64,000 nt of DNA from Streptococcus pseudopneumoniae (GCF_001074155.1 NZ_JUUZ01000033.1:94797-158796), one strand, 5' to 3'. Shown: positions 19,599-31,335, numbered from the stretch's first letter. The notes: generated from the letters alone by a model not told the origin. Translations and numbers: made by a program.

Positions 19599-21878
19599 TT
19601 AGGATAAAACATTCATAACTGCTACACTCACATTATCAAGAGTGTTTTCTTGGTTTGAACGGCTATTAGTGATTCGCATTTCAAGGTTTCCCGCATTTTC
19701 ATAATAGTGGGATTCTCCCTTAGCATTAAAGACCACTAAGTAATGCTCTTCTTCCTGAATTTCATAGACAATCCAGCCACTATTTTCAATAGCTGTGTGA
19801 ACAAAGACGTGACGGTATACTTCCTCGTATGTAGGGTATGAAAAGGCACTACTCTTTGTTTTAAGACCTATAATCTGACGAATAAATTTAATACTATCCT
19901 GACGCTCATTGATTAAGTCCCAGTCCACCTGGTTAACAGCGTCTGGAGCATTGTAACTGTTCATGGCACGTTCGCGATCATCATGAGTCAACTCACCGTT
20001 TTCACCTGTAGGAACCAGTTTGGTACGTCCAAACTCTTGACCAAGTTCCATAAAGGAGATACCTTGCATGAGTAGATTCATTGCAGTTGCTGTTTCTACC
20101 TTTTTCATGATACTTGCTTGGTCTTCTGTTGGATGAAGTGTCGCTAATAAATCATGCAAGTTATAGTTATCATGGGCTTCTACATAGTTGACAACCTGGT
20201 TAGGGCTTAAATAAGAGCCCAGTTCTCGACTACCAAGGATAGCTTTGGCAACAATTGGTTCAGTGGCAGCACCACTTACGAAGCCTGATTTGATATCACC
20301 ATAAACTTCAGCACCCTTAACAGCATTACGTTGATCATCATTGAAAAATCCAATATTAGGCAACTGATAGGCATTGTCTTTCTTAGCCTTATCGTAAGGT
20401 GCTAGACCAGTACCCATATCCCAACCTTCTCCATAAAGGATGATTTTAGGATCGACTTCATCCATAGCCCAACGGATCATCTGCATGGTTTTTATGTCAT
20501 GGATTCCCATCAAGTCAAAGCGGAAACCATCAATATTAAACTCATTCACCCAATAGAGAAGTGAATCAATCATGTACTTACGGAACATTTCGTGTTCACT
20601 AGCAGTCTCGTTTCCTACACCAGTACCATTTTGATAACTTCCATCGCGGTTCATTCGGTAATAATAGTCTGGAACCGTTGTTTGGAATGGGGCATCAACA
20701 GTTGAAAACGTATGGTTATAGACGACATCCATAATGACGCCAATTCCAGCATCATGATAAGCTTGAATCATCGTCTTCAAATCGCGGATGACTTGACCTG
20801 GATCATTTGGATTCGTAGACATGCTGGTTTCTGGTGCATTGTAGTTTTGTGGATCGTAACCCCAGTTGTAGGTCACATTTCCATCTGCATCATACTCTTT
20901 GTGACGATCAGCAATTGGTTGCAGTTGAACATAGTTCACACCAAGTTCTTTGATGTAGTCAAATGCAGTAGACTGACCGAAGTGATTGACTGTTCCAGTT
21001 TGGGCAGCACCCAGGAATGTTCCTCTTAATTCTGGAGAAACACCAGAAGTTTCAGACTTGGTCAAGTCACGAATATGCATTTCGTAAATAACCGCTTGAC
21101 AAGGATTTTCTAATCGCCAAGTTGCTTCCGTTCCATTCTTAACTTCAAAACCTTCAACTTGACGTTCTTTTTCTGAAAGGATTGCTGAACGTTTGCCATC
21201 TGGACTTGTCGCGATGGTATATGGATCACGTGTCAATGATTGATGATGTGGAAAATCAATCAGATATTGATAGGCACGACCTGCAAGACTTTCAGGAACT
21301 GTCAAATCCCAAACTCCTATTGTATTATATTTGTGACTATAAGAATAACTATTTCCACGCTTCATCTCATACGTTTTTAGGATAGGAGCGTCATTGCTTG
21401 CTGATTCATAGACTACAACTTGTACAGTTGTTGCTGTTGGCGACCAAAGTTTAAAGCTTGTTTCTTCTTCGGAAACCTGGTATCCCAACTCTCCTTGGTA
21501 ACCCCAATGGTGATCAAAACTGGCACTGTTAATCGCTTTATCAAAAGCAAATGGATTTTGATCTTTATAGTGTGGACTTGCAATAGCTGGATTTTCAGAA
21601 TAATAAACAGTGTCATCTCCATCTAAAATCCAAACTTCCGTTAGAAGTGGATAATAATTGAAACGAATTGGATACTCTTTTGAAACACCGTCTTTTGTAA
21701 TTACAAAAGTCATCGTTTCGATAGCTTTTTCGCTAGATTGAGTTAAAGAAAATTTTTCTCCAAAATACTCTTCTTCTTTTACTAACTCAACTGTATCAAG
21801 AGGCTTTTTACTAAAACTACAATCTTTATAAGCCTCATCCTTACGATGATAATGAATAAGTACAGGATAATTGTACAT
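19599..21878 (-). CDS. pulA: Type I pullulanase, intracellular
   Basis: 759-residue GH13 debranching enzyme hydrolysing alpha-1,6 bonds in glycogen, starch or pullulan. The type I signature YNWGYDP is at 337-343, with DVVYNHT (384-390), nucleophile Asp455 (GFRFDLMG), acid Glu484 (EGWD) and Asp570 (EAHDN). There is no signal peptide or LPXTG anchor, so it is cytoplasmic, unlike the streptococcal surface pullulanases. It probably mobilises the glycogen made by the neighbouring glg operon. The ATG follows AGGGAGA; ligA lies 106 bases upstream on the same strand. Confidence 0.93.
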   Translation of the reverse strand: MYNYPVLIHYHRKDEAYKDCSFSKKPLDTVELVKEEEYFGEKFSLTQSSEKAIETMTFVITKDGVSKEYPIRFNYYPLLTEVWILDGDDTVYYSENPAIASPHYKDQNPFAFDKAINSASFDHHWGYQGELGYQVSEEETSFKLWSPTATTVQVVVYESASNDAPILKTYEMKRGNSYSYSHKYNTIGVWDLTVPESLAGRAYQYLIDFPHHQSLTRDPYTIATSPDGKRSAILSEKERQVEGFEVKNGTEATWRLENPCQAVIYEMHIRDLTKSETSGVSPELRGTFLGAAQTGTVNHFGQSTAFDYIKELGVNYVQLQPIADRHKEYDADGNVTYNWGYDPQNYNAPETSMSTNPNDPGQVIRDLKTMIQAYHDAGIGVIMDVVYNHTFSTVDAPFQTTVPDYYYRMNRDGSYQNGTGVGNETASEHEMFRKYMIDSLLYWVNEFNIDGFRFDLMGIHDIKTMQMIRWAMDEVDPKIILYGEGWDMGTGLAPYDKAKKDNAYQLPNIGFFNDDQRNAVKGAEVYGDIKSGFVSGAATEPIVAKAILGSRELGSYLSPNQVVNYVEAHDNYNLHDLLATLHPTEDQASIMKKVETATAMNLLMQGISFMELGQEFGRTKLVPTGENGELTHDDRERAMNSYNAPDAVNQVDWDLINERQDSIKFIRQIIGLKTKSSAFSYPTYEEVYRHVFVHTAIENSGWIVYEIQEEEHYLVVFNAKGESHYYENAGNLEMRITNSRSNQENTLDNVSVAVMNVLS

Positions 21879-21909
21879 AGTTCTCCCTAATTTCTAATTG
21901 TTAAATTTT

Positions 21910-21954
21910 AAAAAAATAATTTCTTGTTTAAATTTTCGAGTTGGAGCAAGAAAT
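21910..21954 (-). terminator. Weak terminator or attenuator between ligA and pulA
   Basis: An 8-bp AT-rich stem (ATTTCTTG/CAAGAAAT) with a 20-base loop, followed by TATTTTTTT on the minus strand. The long loop makes termination partial at best, so pulA may receive readthrough from ligA. Confidence 0.45.
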
Positions 21955-21984
21955 CTAAGATAGTCATTCTTTAGTGTGTAATGA

Positions 21985-23958
<1,974 letters not shown>

Positions 23959-23991
23959 TAAAAAGGACTCTATAAACAATACTCAAGCTCT

Positions 23992-24030
23992 AAAAAAGAA
24001 AATGAGAAGGGCTTTTCTATCCCTTCTCAT
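23992..24030 (-). terminator. Terminator of xpt-pbuX
   Basis: A 10-bp stem ATGAGAAGGG/CCCTTCTCAT (24002-24011 and 24021-24030), followed by TTTCTTTTTT on the minus strand. Confidence 0.9.
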
Positions 24031-24036
24031 TTATTT

Positions 24037-25296
24037 TTATTTTTTACGATTCAAAATAGCATTCAAGATAATGGCTACAGCACTCGCAATGACAATACCA
24101 TTTGAGAAGAACATTTGTAATTCTGTTGGTAGAGTATTGAAGAGGTTGCTTCCGTTTAATCCCACACCAGCAGCAATAGAAACTGCTGCAATAAGGAAAT
24201 TGTGTTCATTATGTTCGAAGTCCACACGAGCCAAGATTTGCATCCCTTGGAGAGACACAAAACCGAACATGACGAGCATTGCTCCACCAAGAACAGGGCT
24301 AGGAATAATCTGAGCCAAGGCACCAAACTTAGGCAAAAGACCGAGTAAGATAAGGAAACCAGCTGCGTAGTAGATTGGCAAACGAGTACGAATACCTGAA
24401 AGTTTCACCAAACCTACATTTTGTGAAAATCCTGTATAAGGGAAGGTATTGAAAAGTCCACCAAGTAAAACAGCGAGACCTTCAGCACGATAACCATTAC
24501 GGAGACGAGTGCTATCAATTGGATCTTTAGTAATATCAGAAAGGGCAAGATAAACCCCAGTTGATTCTACCATGGATACAGTGGCGATGATACACATCAT
24601 GACAATAGATGAAATCTCAAATTGTGGAGCGCCAAAGTAGAATGGAGTTGGGATATGAACCAGTGGAGCTTCTGCTACTGGAGAAAAATCAACCAAGCCC
24701 ATAGTCGCTGCAATAATCGTACCGGCAATCAAGCCAATCAAAATCGAAATAGATTTGATAAATCCTTTTGTAAAGATATTGACCAAAAGAATGATGAGAA
24801 CAGTAATCATTGCCAAGGCTAGACTTTGTCCAGTTGGTTTTTCAACATTATTTCCCATATTTCCGATAGCAACTGGAATCAAGGTCAATCCGATAGTTGT
24901 GATAACAGAACCAGTTACGATTGCAGGGAAAAGATTGGCAACCTTAGAGAAGATACCTGAAATCAGGATAACATAAATCCCTGAAGCAATCAAGGCACCA
25001 AACATGGCACCACTACCATGACTTTGTCCAATCATAATAAGTGGAGCAACAGACTGGAAGGCTACCCCAAGAACAATAGGCAAACCAACACCGAAGTGTT
25101 TATTGAGTTGCAATTGTAGGATAGTTGCAACCCCACACATAAAGATATCTGTAGAGATAAGGTATGTCAACTGTTGAGCTGAATACCCCAAAGCACTTGC
25201 AATCATGATGGGTACTAGGATTGAACCTGAGTACATAGCAAGTAAGTGTTGCAAACCAAGAACGGCTGCCTGTGAGTGTTTTTCCTGTTGTTTCAT
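24037..25296 (-). CDS. pbuX: Xanthine permease (NCS2/UraA family)
   Basis: 419-residue membrane transporter with roughly 12-14 hydrophobic helices. NCS2 features include the QHLLAMY segment at 16-22, the GLPIVLGVAFQ loop, and the conserved FNTFPYTGFSQNVGLV substrate motif (about 290-305). It imports xanthine by proton symport. The ATG overlaps the xpt stop by one base (TAATG), and both are controlled by the upstream purine riboswitch. Confidence 0.92.
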   Translation of the reverse strand: MKQQEKHSQAAVLGLQHLLAMYSGSILVPIMIASALGYSAQQLTYLISTDIFMCGVATILQLQLNKHFGVGLPIVLGVAFQSVAPLIMIGQSHGSGAMFGALIASGIYVILISGIFSKVANLFPAIVTGSVITTIGLTLIPVAIGNMGNNVEKPTGQSLALAMITVLIILLVNIFTKGFIKSISILIGLIAGTIIAATMGLVDFSPVAEAPLVHIPTPFYFGAPQFEISSIVMMCIIATVSMVESTGVYLALSDITKDPIDSTRLRNGYRAEGLAVLLGGLFNTFPYTGFSQNVGLVKLSGIRTRLPIYYAAGFLILLGLLPKFGALAQIIPSPVLGGAMLVMFGFVSLQGMQILARVDFEHNEHNFLIAAVSIAAGVGLNGSNLFNTLPTELQMFFSNGIVIASAVAIILNAILNRKK

Positions 25297-25877
25297 TAGA
25301 TGTCTGCCTCCTTGAAGATAACTCTTCCATTTTCAAAACGCTCTAAACGAGCAAGTGATACTACCTGATGACCTGATTTCTCTAACAGCTCACGACCATC
25401 TTGGAAGGATTTTTCAATCACAATTCCGACGGCCTCAACTGTAGCACCAGCTTGCTCGATAATCTGAATCAAACCTTTAGCTGCTTGACCATTAGCCAAG
25501 AAATCATCAATAATTAATACTTTATCTCCTGGAGATAAGAACTTCCCTGCAATAGATACAGTGCTAGTAACTTGTTTAGTGAAAGAATAAACCTCAGCAG
25601 TTAAAATTCCTTCATTCATGGTAATATTTTTTGCCTTCTTAGCAAAAATCATAGGTACATCTAATTGTTCTGCAACATATAGAGCTGGAGCAATTCCAGA
25701 TGCTTCAATGGTTACAACTTTTGTAATGCCAGCATTTTTAAAATGCTCTGCAAAAGTACGACCAATCTCACGCAGCAAGGAATAGTCAACTTGGTGGGTC
25801 AAGAAGGAATCCACCTTAAGAATATTCTCACCTAGAATATTCCCATCTTTTAAAATACGTTCCTCTAGTAATTTCAC
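25296..25877 (-). CDS. xpt: Xanthine phosphoribosyltransferase
   Basis: 193-residue type I phosphoribosyltransferase converting xanthine and PRPP to XMP. The PRPP loop [13 protein letters not shown] is at about 121-133, and the [15 protein letters not shown] segment is also conserved. The start is a GTG codon at 25877 with GGAGG five bases upstream; the nearby ATG at 25880 runs straight into a stop. First gene of xpt-pbuX, downstream of a riboswitch and terminator. Confidence 0.95.
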   Translation of the reverse strand: MKLLEERILKDGNILGENILKVDSFLTHQVDYSLLREIGRTFAEHFKNAGITKVVTIEASGIAPALYVAEQLDVPMIFAKKAKNITMNEGILTAEVYSFTKQVTSTVSIAGKFLSPGDKVLIIDDFLANGQAAKGLIQIIEQAGATVEAVGIVIEKSFQDGRELLEKSGHQVVSLARLERFENGRVIFKEADI

Positions 25878-25892
25878 ATTAACCTCCGAAAT

Positions 25893-25920
25893 AAAAAGGG
25901 ACTTACAAAGTAAGCCCCTT
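25893..25920 (-). terminator. Riboswitch-controlled terminator before xpt
   Basis: The AAGGGGCTTAC/GTAAGTCCCTT stem (arms 25896-25906 and 25910-25920) is followed by TTTTTAT on the minus strand, about 15 bases before xpt. The heptamer GTAAGTC of its 3' arm also occurs right after the aptamer, so the 5' arm can pair with either; this is the antiterminator switch. Confidence 0.85.
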
Positions 25921-25966
25921 AGAAAGATTGAAACAGATATCTCTGCTTCTTTTATCTCTCTTCGAC

Positions 25967-26034
25967 TTACTCATTGTTAGGTATTTACGGTACCTTGTAG
26001 AAACGCCACGCCAATTCGCGGCATAAATAAGTAA
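25967..26034 (-). ncRNA. Purine riboswitch aptamer (guanine/xanthine class)
   Basis: The minus strand shows the purine aptamer core: a P1 of about 9 bp (26026-26034 with 25967-25975), P2 with GCCGC/GTGGC arms, the J2/3 consensus GTTTCTAC, P3 AGGTA/TACCT closing the CCGTAAA loop, and J3/1 AACAAT. The specificity base is C (equivalent of C74), pointing to guanine, hypoxanthine or xanthine rather than adenine. Ligand binding should stabilise P1 and allow the terminator, switching xpt-pbuX off. It starts 9 bases after the guaC stop. Confidence 0.88.
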
Positions 26035-26042
26035 TGATATTT

Positions 26043-27026
26043 TTAGTGAGCATCTCCATTCCAGATAGAGTTCTTCACAATCACATAATCTACATGTCTA
26101 AGATCAGCTACCTTTCGACCTCCAGCATAAGAAATCGAACTTTGCAAATCTTGTTCCATCTCAGTTAGGGTATCTTGTAAATGTCCTTTGGCAGGAAGAA
26201 GAATTTTCTTACCTTCGACATTCTTATAGGCACCTTTTTGGTATTCTGAAGCAGAACCATAGTATTCTTTAAATTGTTTACCATCGACTTCGACAGTTTT
26301 ACCAGGGCTTTCGATATGGCCTGCAAATAAAGAACCAATCATAACCATACTTGCACCGAAGCGAATTGACTTAGCAATATCTCCGTGTGTACGGATACCA
26401 CCATCGGCAATAATCGGTTTACGCGCAGCTTTAGCACACCAGCGAAGAGCTGCTAGTTGCCAACCACCTGTACCAAAGCCTGTTTTAACCTTAGTAATAC
26501 ATACTTTACCTGGACCGATTCCGACCTTAGTAGCGTCTGCTCCAGCATTTTCAAGTTCACGAACTGCCTCGGGAGTACCAACGTTACCAGCGATGACAAA
26601 CGTATCTGGCAATTCTTTTTTGATGTGCTGAATCATTGAAATCACACTGTCGGCATGTCCATGAGCGATATCAATAGTGATGTACTCTGGAGCATCTTCC
26701 TTTAATTGACTAACAAAATTATATTCGTAATCTTTAACACCAACAGAGATAGAAGCAATCAAACCTTTTTCATGCATGCGTTTCACAAAAGGAATGCGCC
26801 CAGCTTCATCGAAGCGATGCATGATATAGAAATAACCACCCTTGGCAAGCTGTTCTGCAACATCTTCATCCAAGATAGTTTGCATATTAGAAGGAACAAC
26901 TGGTAATTTAAAGGTGTGCTTCCCTAGTTTTACTTGTGTGTCAGCTTCTGCTCGACTTTGAAGAACACACTTATTAGGAATTAGCTGAATATCTTCATAG
27001 TCAAAGATCGGAAATTCGTTTAACAT
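26043..27026 (-). CDS. guaC: GMP reductase
   Basis: 327-residue IMPDH/GMPR-family enzyme reducing GMP to IMP with NADPH. The catalytic Cys176 sits in [15 protein letters not shown]; the phosphate-binding [11 protein letters not shown] and the [11 protein letters not shown] strand follow. It has no CBS insert, and the flap and length fit GuaC rather than IMP dehydrogenase. Single gene with a consensus promoter and a structured leader of about 70 bases; the ribosome site is weak (GAGAC). Together with xpt-pbuX it balances the guanine and adenine nucleotide pools. Confidence 0.93.
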   Translation of the reverse strand: MLNEFPIFDYEDIQLIPNKCVLQSRAEADTQVKLGKHTFKLPVVPSNMQTILDEDVAEQLAKGGYFYIMHRFDEAGRIPFVKRMHEKGLIASISVGVKDYEYNFVSQLKEDAPEYITIDIAHGHADSVISMIQHIKKELPDTFVIAGNVGTPEAVRELENAGADATKVGIGPGKVCITKVKTGFGTGGWQLAALRWCAKAARKPIIADGGIRTHGDIAKSIRFGASMVMIGSLFAGHIESPGKTVEVDGKQFKEYYGSASEYQKGAYKNVEGKKILLPAKGHLQDTLTEMEQDLQSSISYAGGRKVADLRHVDYVIVKNSIWNGDAH

Positions 27027-27097
27027 TTCGATGTCTCGTTTCTTTTATAATGACCTACCTATGCTTTCGCATCACTACGCCTTTTCCGACGTTTCCT
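27027..27097 (-). promoter_or_regulatory. Structured 5' leader of guaC, class unknown
   Basis: From the predicted start (about 27097) to the ATG the RNA can form an ACGUC/GGCGU hairpin with a GGAAAA loop (27077-27092), and a second element in which UAGUGA (27072-27077) pairs with UCAUUA (27048-27053) around an AUGC-GAAA-GCAU tetraloop hairpin (27061-27072). It has no terminator; the ribosome site is poor. I do not match it to a riboswitch class I know. Confidence 0.45.
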
Positions 27098-27103
27098 TTA
27101 ACG

Positions 27104-27132
27104 ATTATAAACTAAGGTAAAGTTTTTGTCAA
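27104..27132 (-). promoter_or_regulatory. guaC promoter
   Basis: Perfect consensus TTGACA (27127-27132), 17-base spacer and TATAAT (27104-27109) on the minus strand. A strong promoter in front of a structured leader suggests post-initiation control. Confidence 0.9.
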
Positions 27133-27183
27133 ACATTTTGAAACATTAAAATTATTATGTTCGGATTTTACTAATGATTTCAT

Positions 27184-27216
27184 AAAAAATAGAGAGTTTA
27201 TCGGCTCTCTATTTTT
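27184..27216 (-). terminator. Terminator of the leucine operon
   Basis: An AAAAATAGAGAG/CTCTCTATTTTT stem, 8-base loop and T run on the minus strand, 8 bases after the last gene. The symmetric A/T flanks would also work on the plus strand. Confidence 0.9.
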
Positions 27217-27224
27217 GTTTTATA

Positions 27225-28004
27225 TTAATAATACTCTCCTTGACGATAGTCCCATGAGTTAAAGGTATCTGACAGATGCATCATGATTTTATCAATGTCA
27301 AGCCCTTTACGAATTACAACAGGCGCTGGTGAAGTTGAACGTGCTCCTCCTTGTTCTGGGATTAGTTTGCCGTCTTTATCAACCATAGACACCATCACAC
27401 CTTGCTCGTAGCGAGTTTCAATTGTTTTGTCTGGCTGGATTGAAGCAACATAGTCGTCAGCTTCTATAACGAGGTCCGCTGCTTCTTCGATACGTTTTCC
27501 GATACCTTCCACCTTACCACGATTTCCTTTTCCAGATGGGTTGGCTGATGAGGCGTATACCATCTTGCCTTCTTCCCAAAGTTTGGTAGCTAATTGTTCA
27601 CCAGCTTTACCAAACTTGATAACAAAACAACTCGTTCCACGAACGTCAGTCATGAGTTCTTCACGTCCATCACCGTATGCTTTCAATTTTTCAAAAGCTT
27701 CTGGTTTCCAAGGAAGAATACAACCAAGGAGAATATCTTCGTCCCAATGTTTTTGATAGAAGGCTTCGATTTCAGGATTTAGCTGTGCTAAGGCGCGAAG
27801 CTCATCCATACTACCGCAGAGGACAACGCCTGGTTTGTTACGATTACGTTCTTTGGCTTCAAACTTACGCTCAAGTCCAGCCTTGTCACTAGTCATGATA
27901 ATGTAACCAACTTTAGTAGGACAAACGATACATCCGCCCTCACCTTTTAAAATGTCGTAGCCTTCTTGTGAAAGTGTTCCGTCCCATTGAATGTGTTTTG
28001 TCAT
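27225..28004 (-). CDS. Sua5/YciO/YrdC-family protein
   Basis: 259 residues. The YrdC fold is recognisable from IVCPTKVGYIIMTSD (near 26-40), KERNRNKPGVVLCGS (about 51-65) and YASSANPSGKGNRG (about 150-163). Classical members make threonylcarbamoyl-AMP for tRNA t6A37. This copy departs from the standard P-T-(D/E)-T-x-YGLG and KxR-x3-KP spacing, and so may be a paralogue with another substrate. It follows leuD by 27 bases and ends at the operon terminator, so it appears to be cotranscribed with leucine synthesis genes. Confidence 0.7.
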   Translation of the reverse strand: MTKHIQWDGTLSQEGYDILKGEGGCIVCPTKVGYIIMTSDKAGLERKFEAKERNRNKPGVVLCGSMDELRALAQLNPEIEAFYQKHWDEDILLGCILPWKPEAFEKLKAYGDGREELMTDVRGTSCFVIKFGKAGEQLATKLWEEGKMVYASSANPSGKGNRGKVEGIGKRIEEAADLVIEADDYVASIQPDKTIETRYEQGVMVSMVDKDGKLIPEQGGARSTSPAPVVIRKGLDIDKIMMHLSDTFNSWDYRQGEYY

Positions 28005-28031
28005 AGTTCTATTTCCTTTTCTATATTTATT

Positions 28032-28625
28032 CTAATCCTGCCAGTAGGCTGGACGTTGTTTTTCATAAGCAGCAATCAAATCTTCGTACTGCATGGTAAT
28101 ACCGATATCATCCAAACCATTTAAGAGCTTGTGTTTCCATTCGCTATCAATTTCGAAATTGAATTCTCCAACTGGTGAGATGATTTTTTGTTGCTCCAAG
28201 TCTACAGTTACTTGGTCGCTTGGTTTGAGTTGGGCTAGCTTCTCTCTAACTTCCCTTGGCTGAACAATTGGCAACATGCCATTATTGAGCTCATTATTGT
28301 AATGAATATCTCCAAAAGATCCTGCAATTACGACCTTAAAACCATAGTCTGCTAATGCCCAAGCTGCGTGTTCCCTAGAAGAACCAGCGCCAAAGTTATT
28401 TCCTGTGATGAGAATCGTCGTCTTTCGATATTCAGGTCGGTTAAAGACAAAGTCTGGGTCCTCAGTATACTTATCATCCAAATAACGCCAAGCATACATG
28501 AGGTATTTGCCAAAACCTTTCTTATCAATCAACTTCAGAAACTGTTTGGGAAGAATTTGGTCGGTATCGATATTGTCATTCATCAGAGGAACGGTTGTAC
28601 CTGTATAAACTGTAAATTTCTCCAT
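28032..28625 (-). CDS. leuD: 3-isopropylmalate dehydratase small subunit
   Basis: 197-residue swivel-domain subunit. The aconitase small-subunit motif [15 protein letters not shown] is near 77-91, and [14 protein letters not shown] is at 18-31. With LeuC it isomerises 2- to 3-isopropylmalate. Nine bases after leuC; last canonical gene of the leu operon. Confidence 0.96.
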   Translation of the reverse strand: MEKFTVYTGTTVPLMNDNIDTDQILPKQFLKLIDKKGFGKYLMYAWRYLDDKYTEDPDFVFNRPEYRKTTILITGNNFGAGSSREHAAWALADYGFKVVIAGSFGDIHYNNELNNGMLPIVQPREVREKLAQLKPSDQVTVDLEQQKIISPVGEFNFEIDSEWKHKLLNGLDDIGITMQYEDLIAAYEKQRPAYWQD

Positions 28626-28634
28626 ATCCTCTCC

Positions 28635-30017
28635 TTACTGAGCTTCTGGCATTTTTCGTACATCTACGAAGCGCCCTGCGATTGCTGCCGCAGCAGCCAT
28701 GGCTGGACTACAGAGATGAGTCTTAGCACCAAATCCTTGTCGATCCTCAAAGTTACGATTGCTGGTCGAGGCACAGTGAACACCATTTGGTACTTTATCA
28801 GGATTCATTCCTAGACACATAGAACACCCTGGATCTCTCCATTCGAAGCCTGCATCTAGAAATACCTTGTCCAAACCTAACTTCTCAGCAGCTCGCTTGA
28901 CTGGTCGAGAGCCAGGTACCACGATAGCCGTCAAATTTGGTGCGATCTTCTTCCCTTCTACAAATCGAGCCGCCAGTTGCAAATCACTAAGTCTAGCGTT
29001 GGTACAAGAACCAATAAAGACATAGCCTAGTTGGATATCTGCCGGTTTTTGACCTGGTTGCAAATCCATGTAATGATAGGCTCGTTCATCATTCATATCC
29101 GTAATTTCTGGGAAACTAGTATCAAAGTCAACACCCATAGCGGGATTAGTACCCCAAGTCACCATAGGGGCCAATTCTGAGACATCCAAACGAATAACCT
29201 TATCATAAACGGCATCTTCATCACTCACCAGTCTTTTCCAATCAGCTACTGCTTCATCAAAGTCCTTGGGAACACACTCTCGACCCTTCAAATAAGCATA
29301 AGTCCTCTGATCTGGATTCATAATTCCCATTTTGGAACCAAATTCGATGGACATATTGCAGATAGTCATACGCTCTTCCATGCTCAGTGCATCAATGGCC
29401 TGACCTCGATACTCCACCACGTAGCCAACACCACAAGCGACACCGTATTTGGCAATCAAGGCTAGAATGAAATCTTTGGCATAAACACCTTTTTGAGGAA
29501 CTCCTGTGAATTCCACCAACATTTTCTTGGGTTTAACCTGCCAAATGGTTTGGGTTGCAAAGACATGTTCAACCTCACTGGTTCCAATACCGAAGGCAAT
29601 CGCTCCAAAAGCTCCGTGAGTTGCAGTATGGCTATCACCACAGACGATGAATTTCCCAGGTTGTGTTCTTCCTGTTTCTGGACCAACCATATGAACGATA
29701 CCTTGTTTTTCTGAACCGTGGGCAGCATGTTCGATTCCAAACTCTTCAACATTTTCAGCTAACTTATCAATCTGTGCTTTGGAGATTACATCTCGAATAT
29801 CATATATATTGACCGTCGGGACATTGTGGTCAAAGGTCCCAAATGTTAAATCGGGTCGTCTCAATCTACGTCCTGCATCTCGCAATCCTTGAAAAGCTTG
29901 AGGACTGGTCACCTCGTGAATATAGTGCTGATCTACATACATGAGTTGAGGCTGTCCTTCTTCTCCTGTAATCACATGGAGGTCCCATAATTTATCAAAA
30001 ATTGATTTTCCTGCCAT
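28635..30017 (-). CDS. leuC: 3-isopropylmalate dehydratase large subunit
   Basis: 460-residue aconitase-type subunit carrying the 4Fe-4S cluster; the cluster cysteines are seen in [11 protein letters not shown] (about 342-352) and [11 protein letters not shown] (about 399-409), and [13 protein letters not shown] is the substrate loop. Its GGAGG ribosome site overlaps the stop of the small DUF1294 gene upstream, indicating coupling. Confidence 0.96.
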   Translation of the reverse strand: MAGKSIFDKLWDLHVITGEEGQPQLMYVDQHYIHEVTSPQAFQGLRDAGRRLRRPDLTFGTFDHNVPTVNIYDIRDVISKAQIDKLAENVEEFGIEHAAHGSEKQGIVHMVGPETGRTQPGKFIVCGDSHTATHGAFGAIAFGIGTSEVEHVFATQTIWQVKPKKMLVEFTGVPQKGVYAKDFILALIAKYGVACGVGYVVEYRGQAIDALSMEERMTICNMSIEFGSKMGIMNPDQRTYAYLKGRECVPKDFDEAVADWKRLVSDEDAVYDKVIRLDVSELAPMVTWGTNPAMGVDFDTSFPEITDMNDERAYHYMDLQPGQKPADIQLGYVFIGSCTNARLSDLQLAARFVEGKKIAPNLTAIVVPGSRPVKRAAEKLGLDKVFLDAGFEWRDPGCSMCLGMNPDKVPNGVHCASTSNRNFEDRQGFGAKTHLCSPAMAAAAAIAGRFVDVRKMPEAQ

Positions 30018-30020
30018 TCA

Positions 30021-30290
30021 TTACCTCCATATCAAATACAAAGTTACTAGTGTAGTCACTATTCCTAGGAACCAAACCGTTTTAAAATACCATTTTCTAG
30101 TCTTGTGGTGAAAGGTAATACCTGCCAACCAAGCACCAAAACCACCACATAAGAATGCAAATGATAATAAATATTTTTCAGGGATGCGCCAAGCACCTCT
30201 TTTTGCTTTAGATTTATCAATACCATAAATCATAAATACCAATAGATTCCAAATCAAAATAGCAAAAGTAATTCCTTGATTTATCTTCAT
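30021..30290 (-). CDS. DUF1294 membrane protein inserted in the leu operon
   Basis: 89 residues with about three hydrophobic segments and the DUF1294 pattern: DKSKAKRGAWRIPEKYLL (about 25-42), then GGFGAWLAG and HHKTRKWYF. Function is unknown; not a leucine biosynthetic enzyme. Its ATG overlaps the leuB stop (ATGA), and only three bases separate it from leuC, so it is fully integrated in the operon's translation. Confidence 0.75.
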   Translation of the reverse strand: MKINQGITFAILIWNLLVFMIYGIDKSKAKRGAWRIPEKYLLSFAFLCGGFGAWLAGITFHHKTRKWYFKTVWFLGIVTTLVTLYLIWR

Positions 30291-31324
30291 AATCTTTCAA
30301 TGATGGCTTCCGTCATTTCCTTGGTCGAAGCCTGTCCTCCTATATCTCTCGTTAAAATTCCGGCAGCCAAAGTTGCTTCAACAGCACGCTCGATACGCTC
30401 CGCATCCTCATATCGTCCAAAACTATCTCGCAACATCATAGCAACTGATAAAATCATAGAAATAGGATTGGCGATTCCTAGGCCTGCTATATCAGGCGCC
30501 GAACCATGAATGGGTTCATAGAGACTCGGTCCATTCTCAGAGTGACTGGCTGATGGCATAACCCCAAGTGTACCAGATAGAACACTTGATTCGTCTGAGA
30601 GTATATCTCCGAAAAGATTCTCTGTCACGATAACATCAAACTTGGCTGGATTGGTAATCATGAGCATAGCAGCTGAGTCGACCAACTGGTGTTCCAGGAT
30701 TACATCTGGAAAATCTTTTGCGACTTCCTCAGCTACTCTTCGCCAAAGTTCTGATGTTGCCAAAACATTTTGCTTATCAATACTGGTCAGGATTTTTCTG
30801 CGACTTCTTGCGATTTCAAAAGCCTTACGAATAATCCGCTCTACTTCCTCATAGCTATAGTCATTGATATCACGCGCTTTTCGGTCTTCAAGGATATGAT
30901 CACCAAAGTAAATCCCACCTGTCAACTCACGCACTACAACAAAGTCAACACCAGCAATTCGTTCAGGTTTGAGAGGCGATAAGTGCTTAAGACTATCAAA
31001 AATTTTAACTGGACGAATATTGGCATAAAGATTAAGTTCCTTGCGGAGTGCCAAAAGCCCTTGTTCGGGTCGAACTGTAGCATTATCATACTGAGGACTA
31101 CCGATTGCAGCAAGGAGGATAGCATCTGCTTCTCTACATACCTTGAGGGTTTTGTCAGGTAAGGGGTGGCCCTCAGCATCAATACCTGCACCTCCAAAAG
31201 GTCTTCTATCTATCTCATAGTCAAAGTCTGTTTTTTTGGCTATAGATGCTAGAACTTCTAAACCAGCTTCCATGATTTCTGGTCCAATCCCATCACCTGC
31301 TAGAGCAACAATTTTCTTTGTCAT
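30287..31324 (-). CDS. leuB: 3-isopropylmalate dehydrogenase
   Basis: 345-residue NAD-dependent decarboxylating dehydrogenase. GDGIGPEI at 10-17, the substrate region LLALRKELNLYANIRPVK (about 90-107) and NLFGDILSDESS metal-binding motif (about 236-247) are intact. It follows leuA by 11 bases. Confidence 0.96.
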   Translation of the reverse strand: MTKKIVALAGDGIGPEIMEAGLEVLASIAKKTDFDYEIDRRPFGGAGIDAEGHPLPDKTLKVCREADAILLAAIGSPQYDNATVRPEQGLLALRKELNLYANIRPVKIFDSLKHLSPLKPERIAGVDFVVVRELTGGIYFGDHILEDRKARDINDYSYEEVERIIRKAFEIARSRRKILTSIDKQNVLATSELWRRVAEEVAKDFPDVILEHQLVDSAAMLMITNPAKFDVIVTENLFGDILSDESSVLSGTLGVMPSASHSENGPSLYEPIHGSAPDIAGLGIANPISMILSVAMMLRDSFGRYEDAERIERAVEATLAAGILTRDIGGQASTKEMTEAIIERL

Positions 31325-31335
31325 GGTATTCTCCT

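Noticed and set aside
26722..26729. TACGAATA cin-box match on the minus strand inside guaC
   Set aside because: It lies in the middle of the coding region (encoding part of DYEYN), hundreds of bases from any start codon; similar chance matches occur inside glgB, ligA and pbuX.
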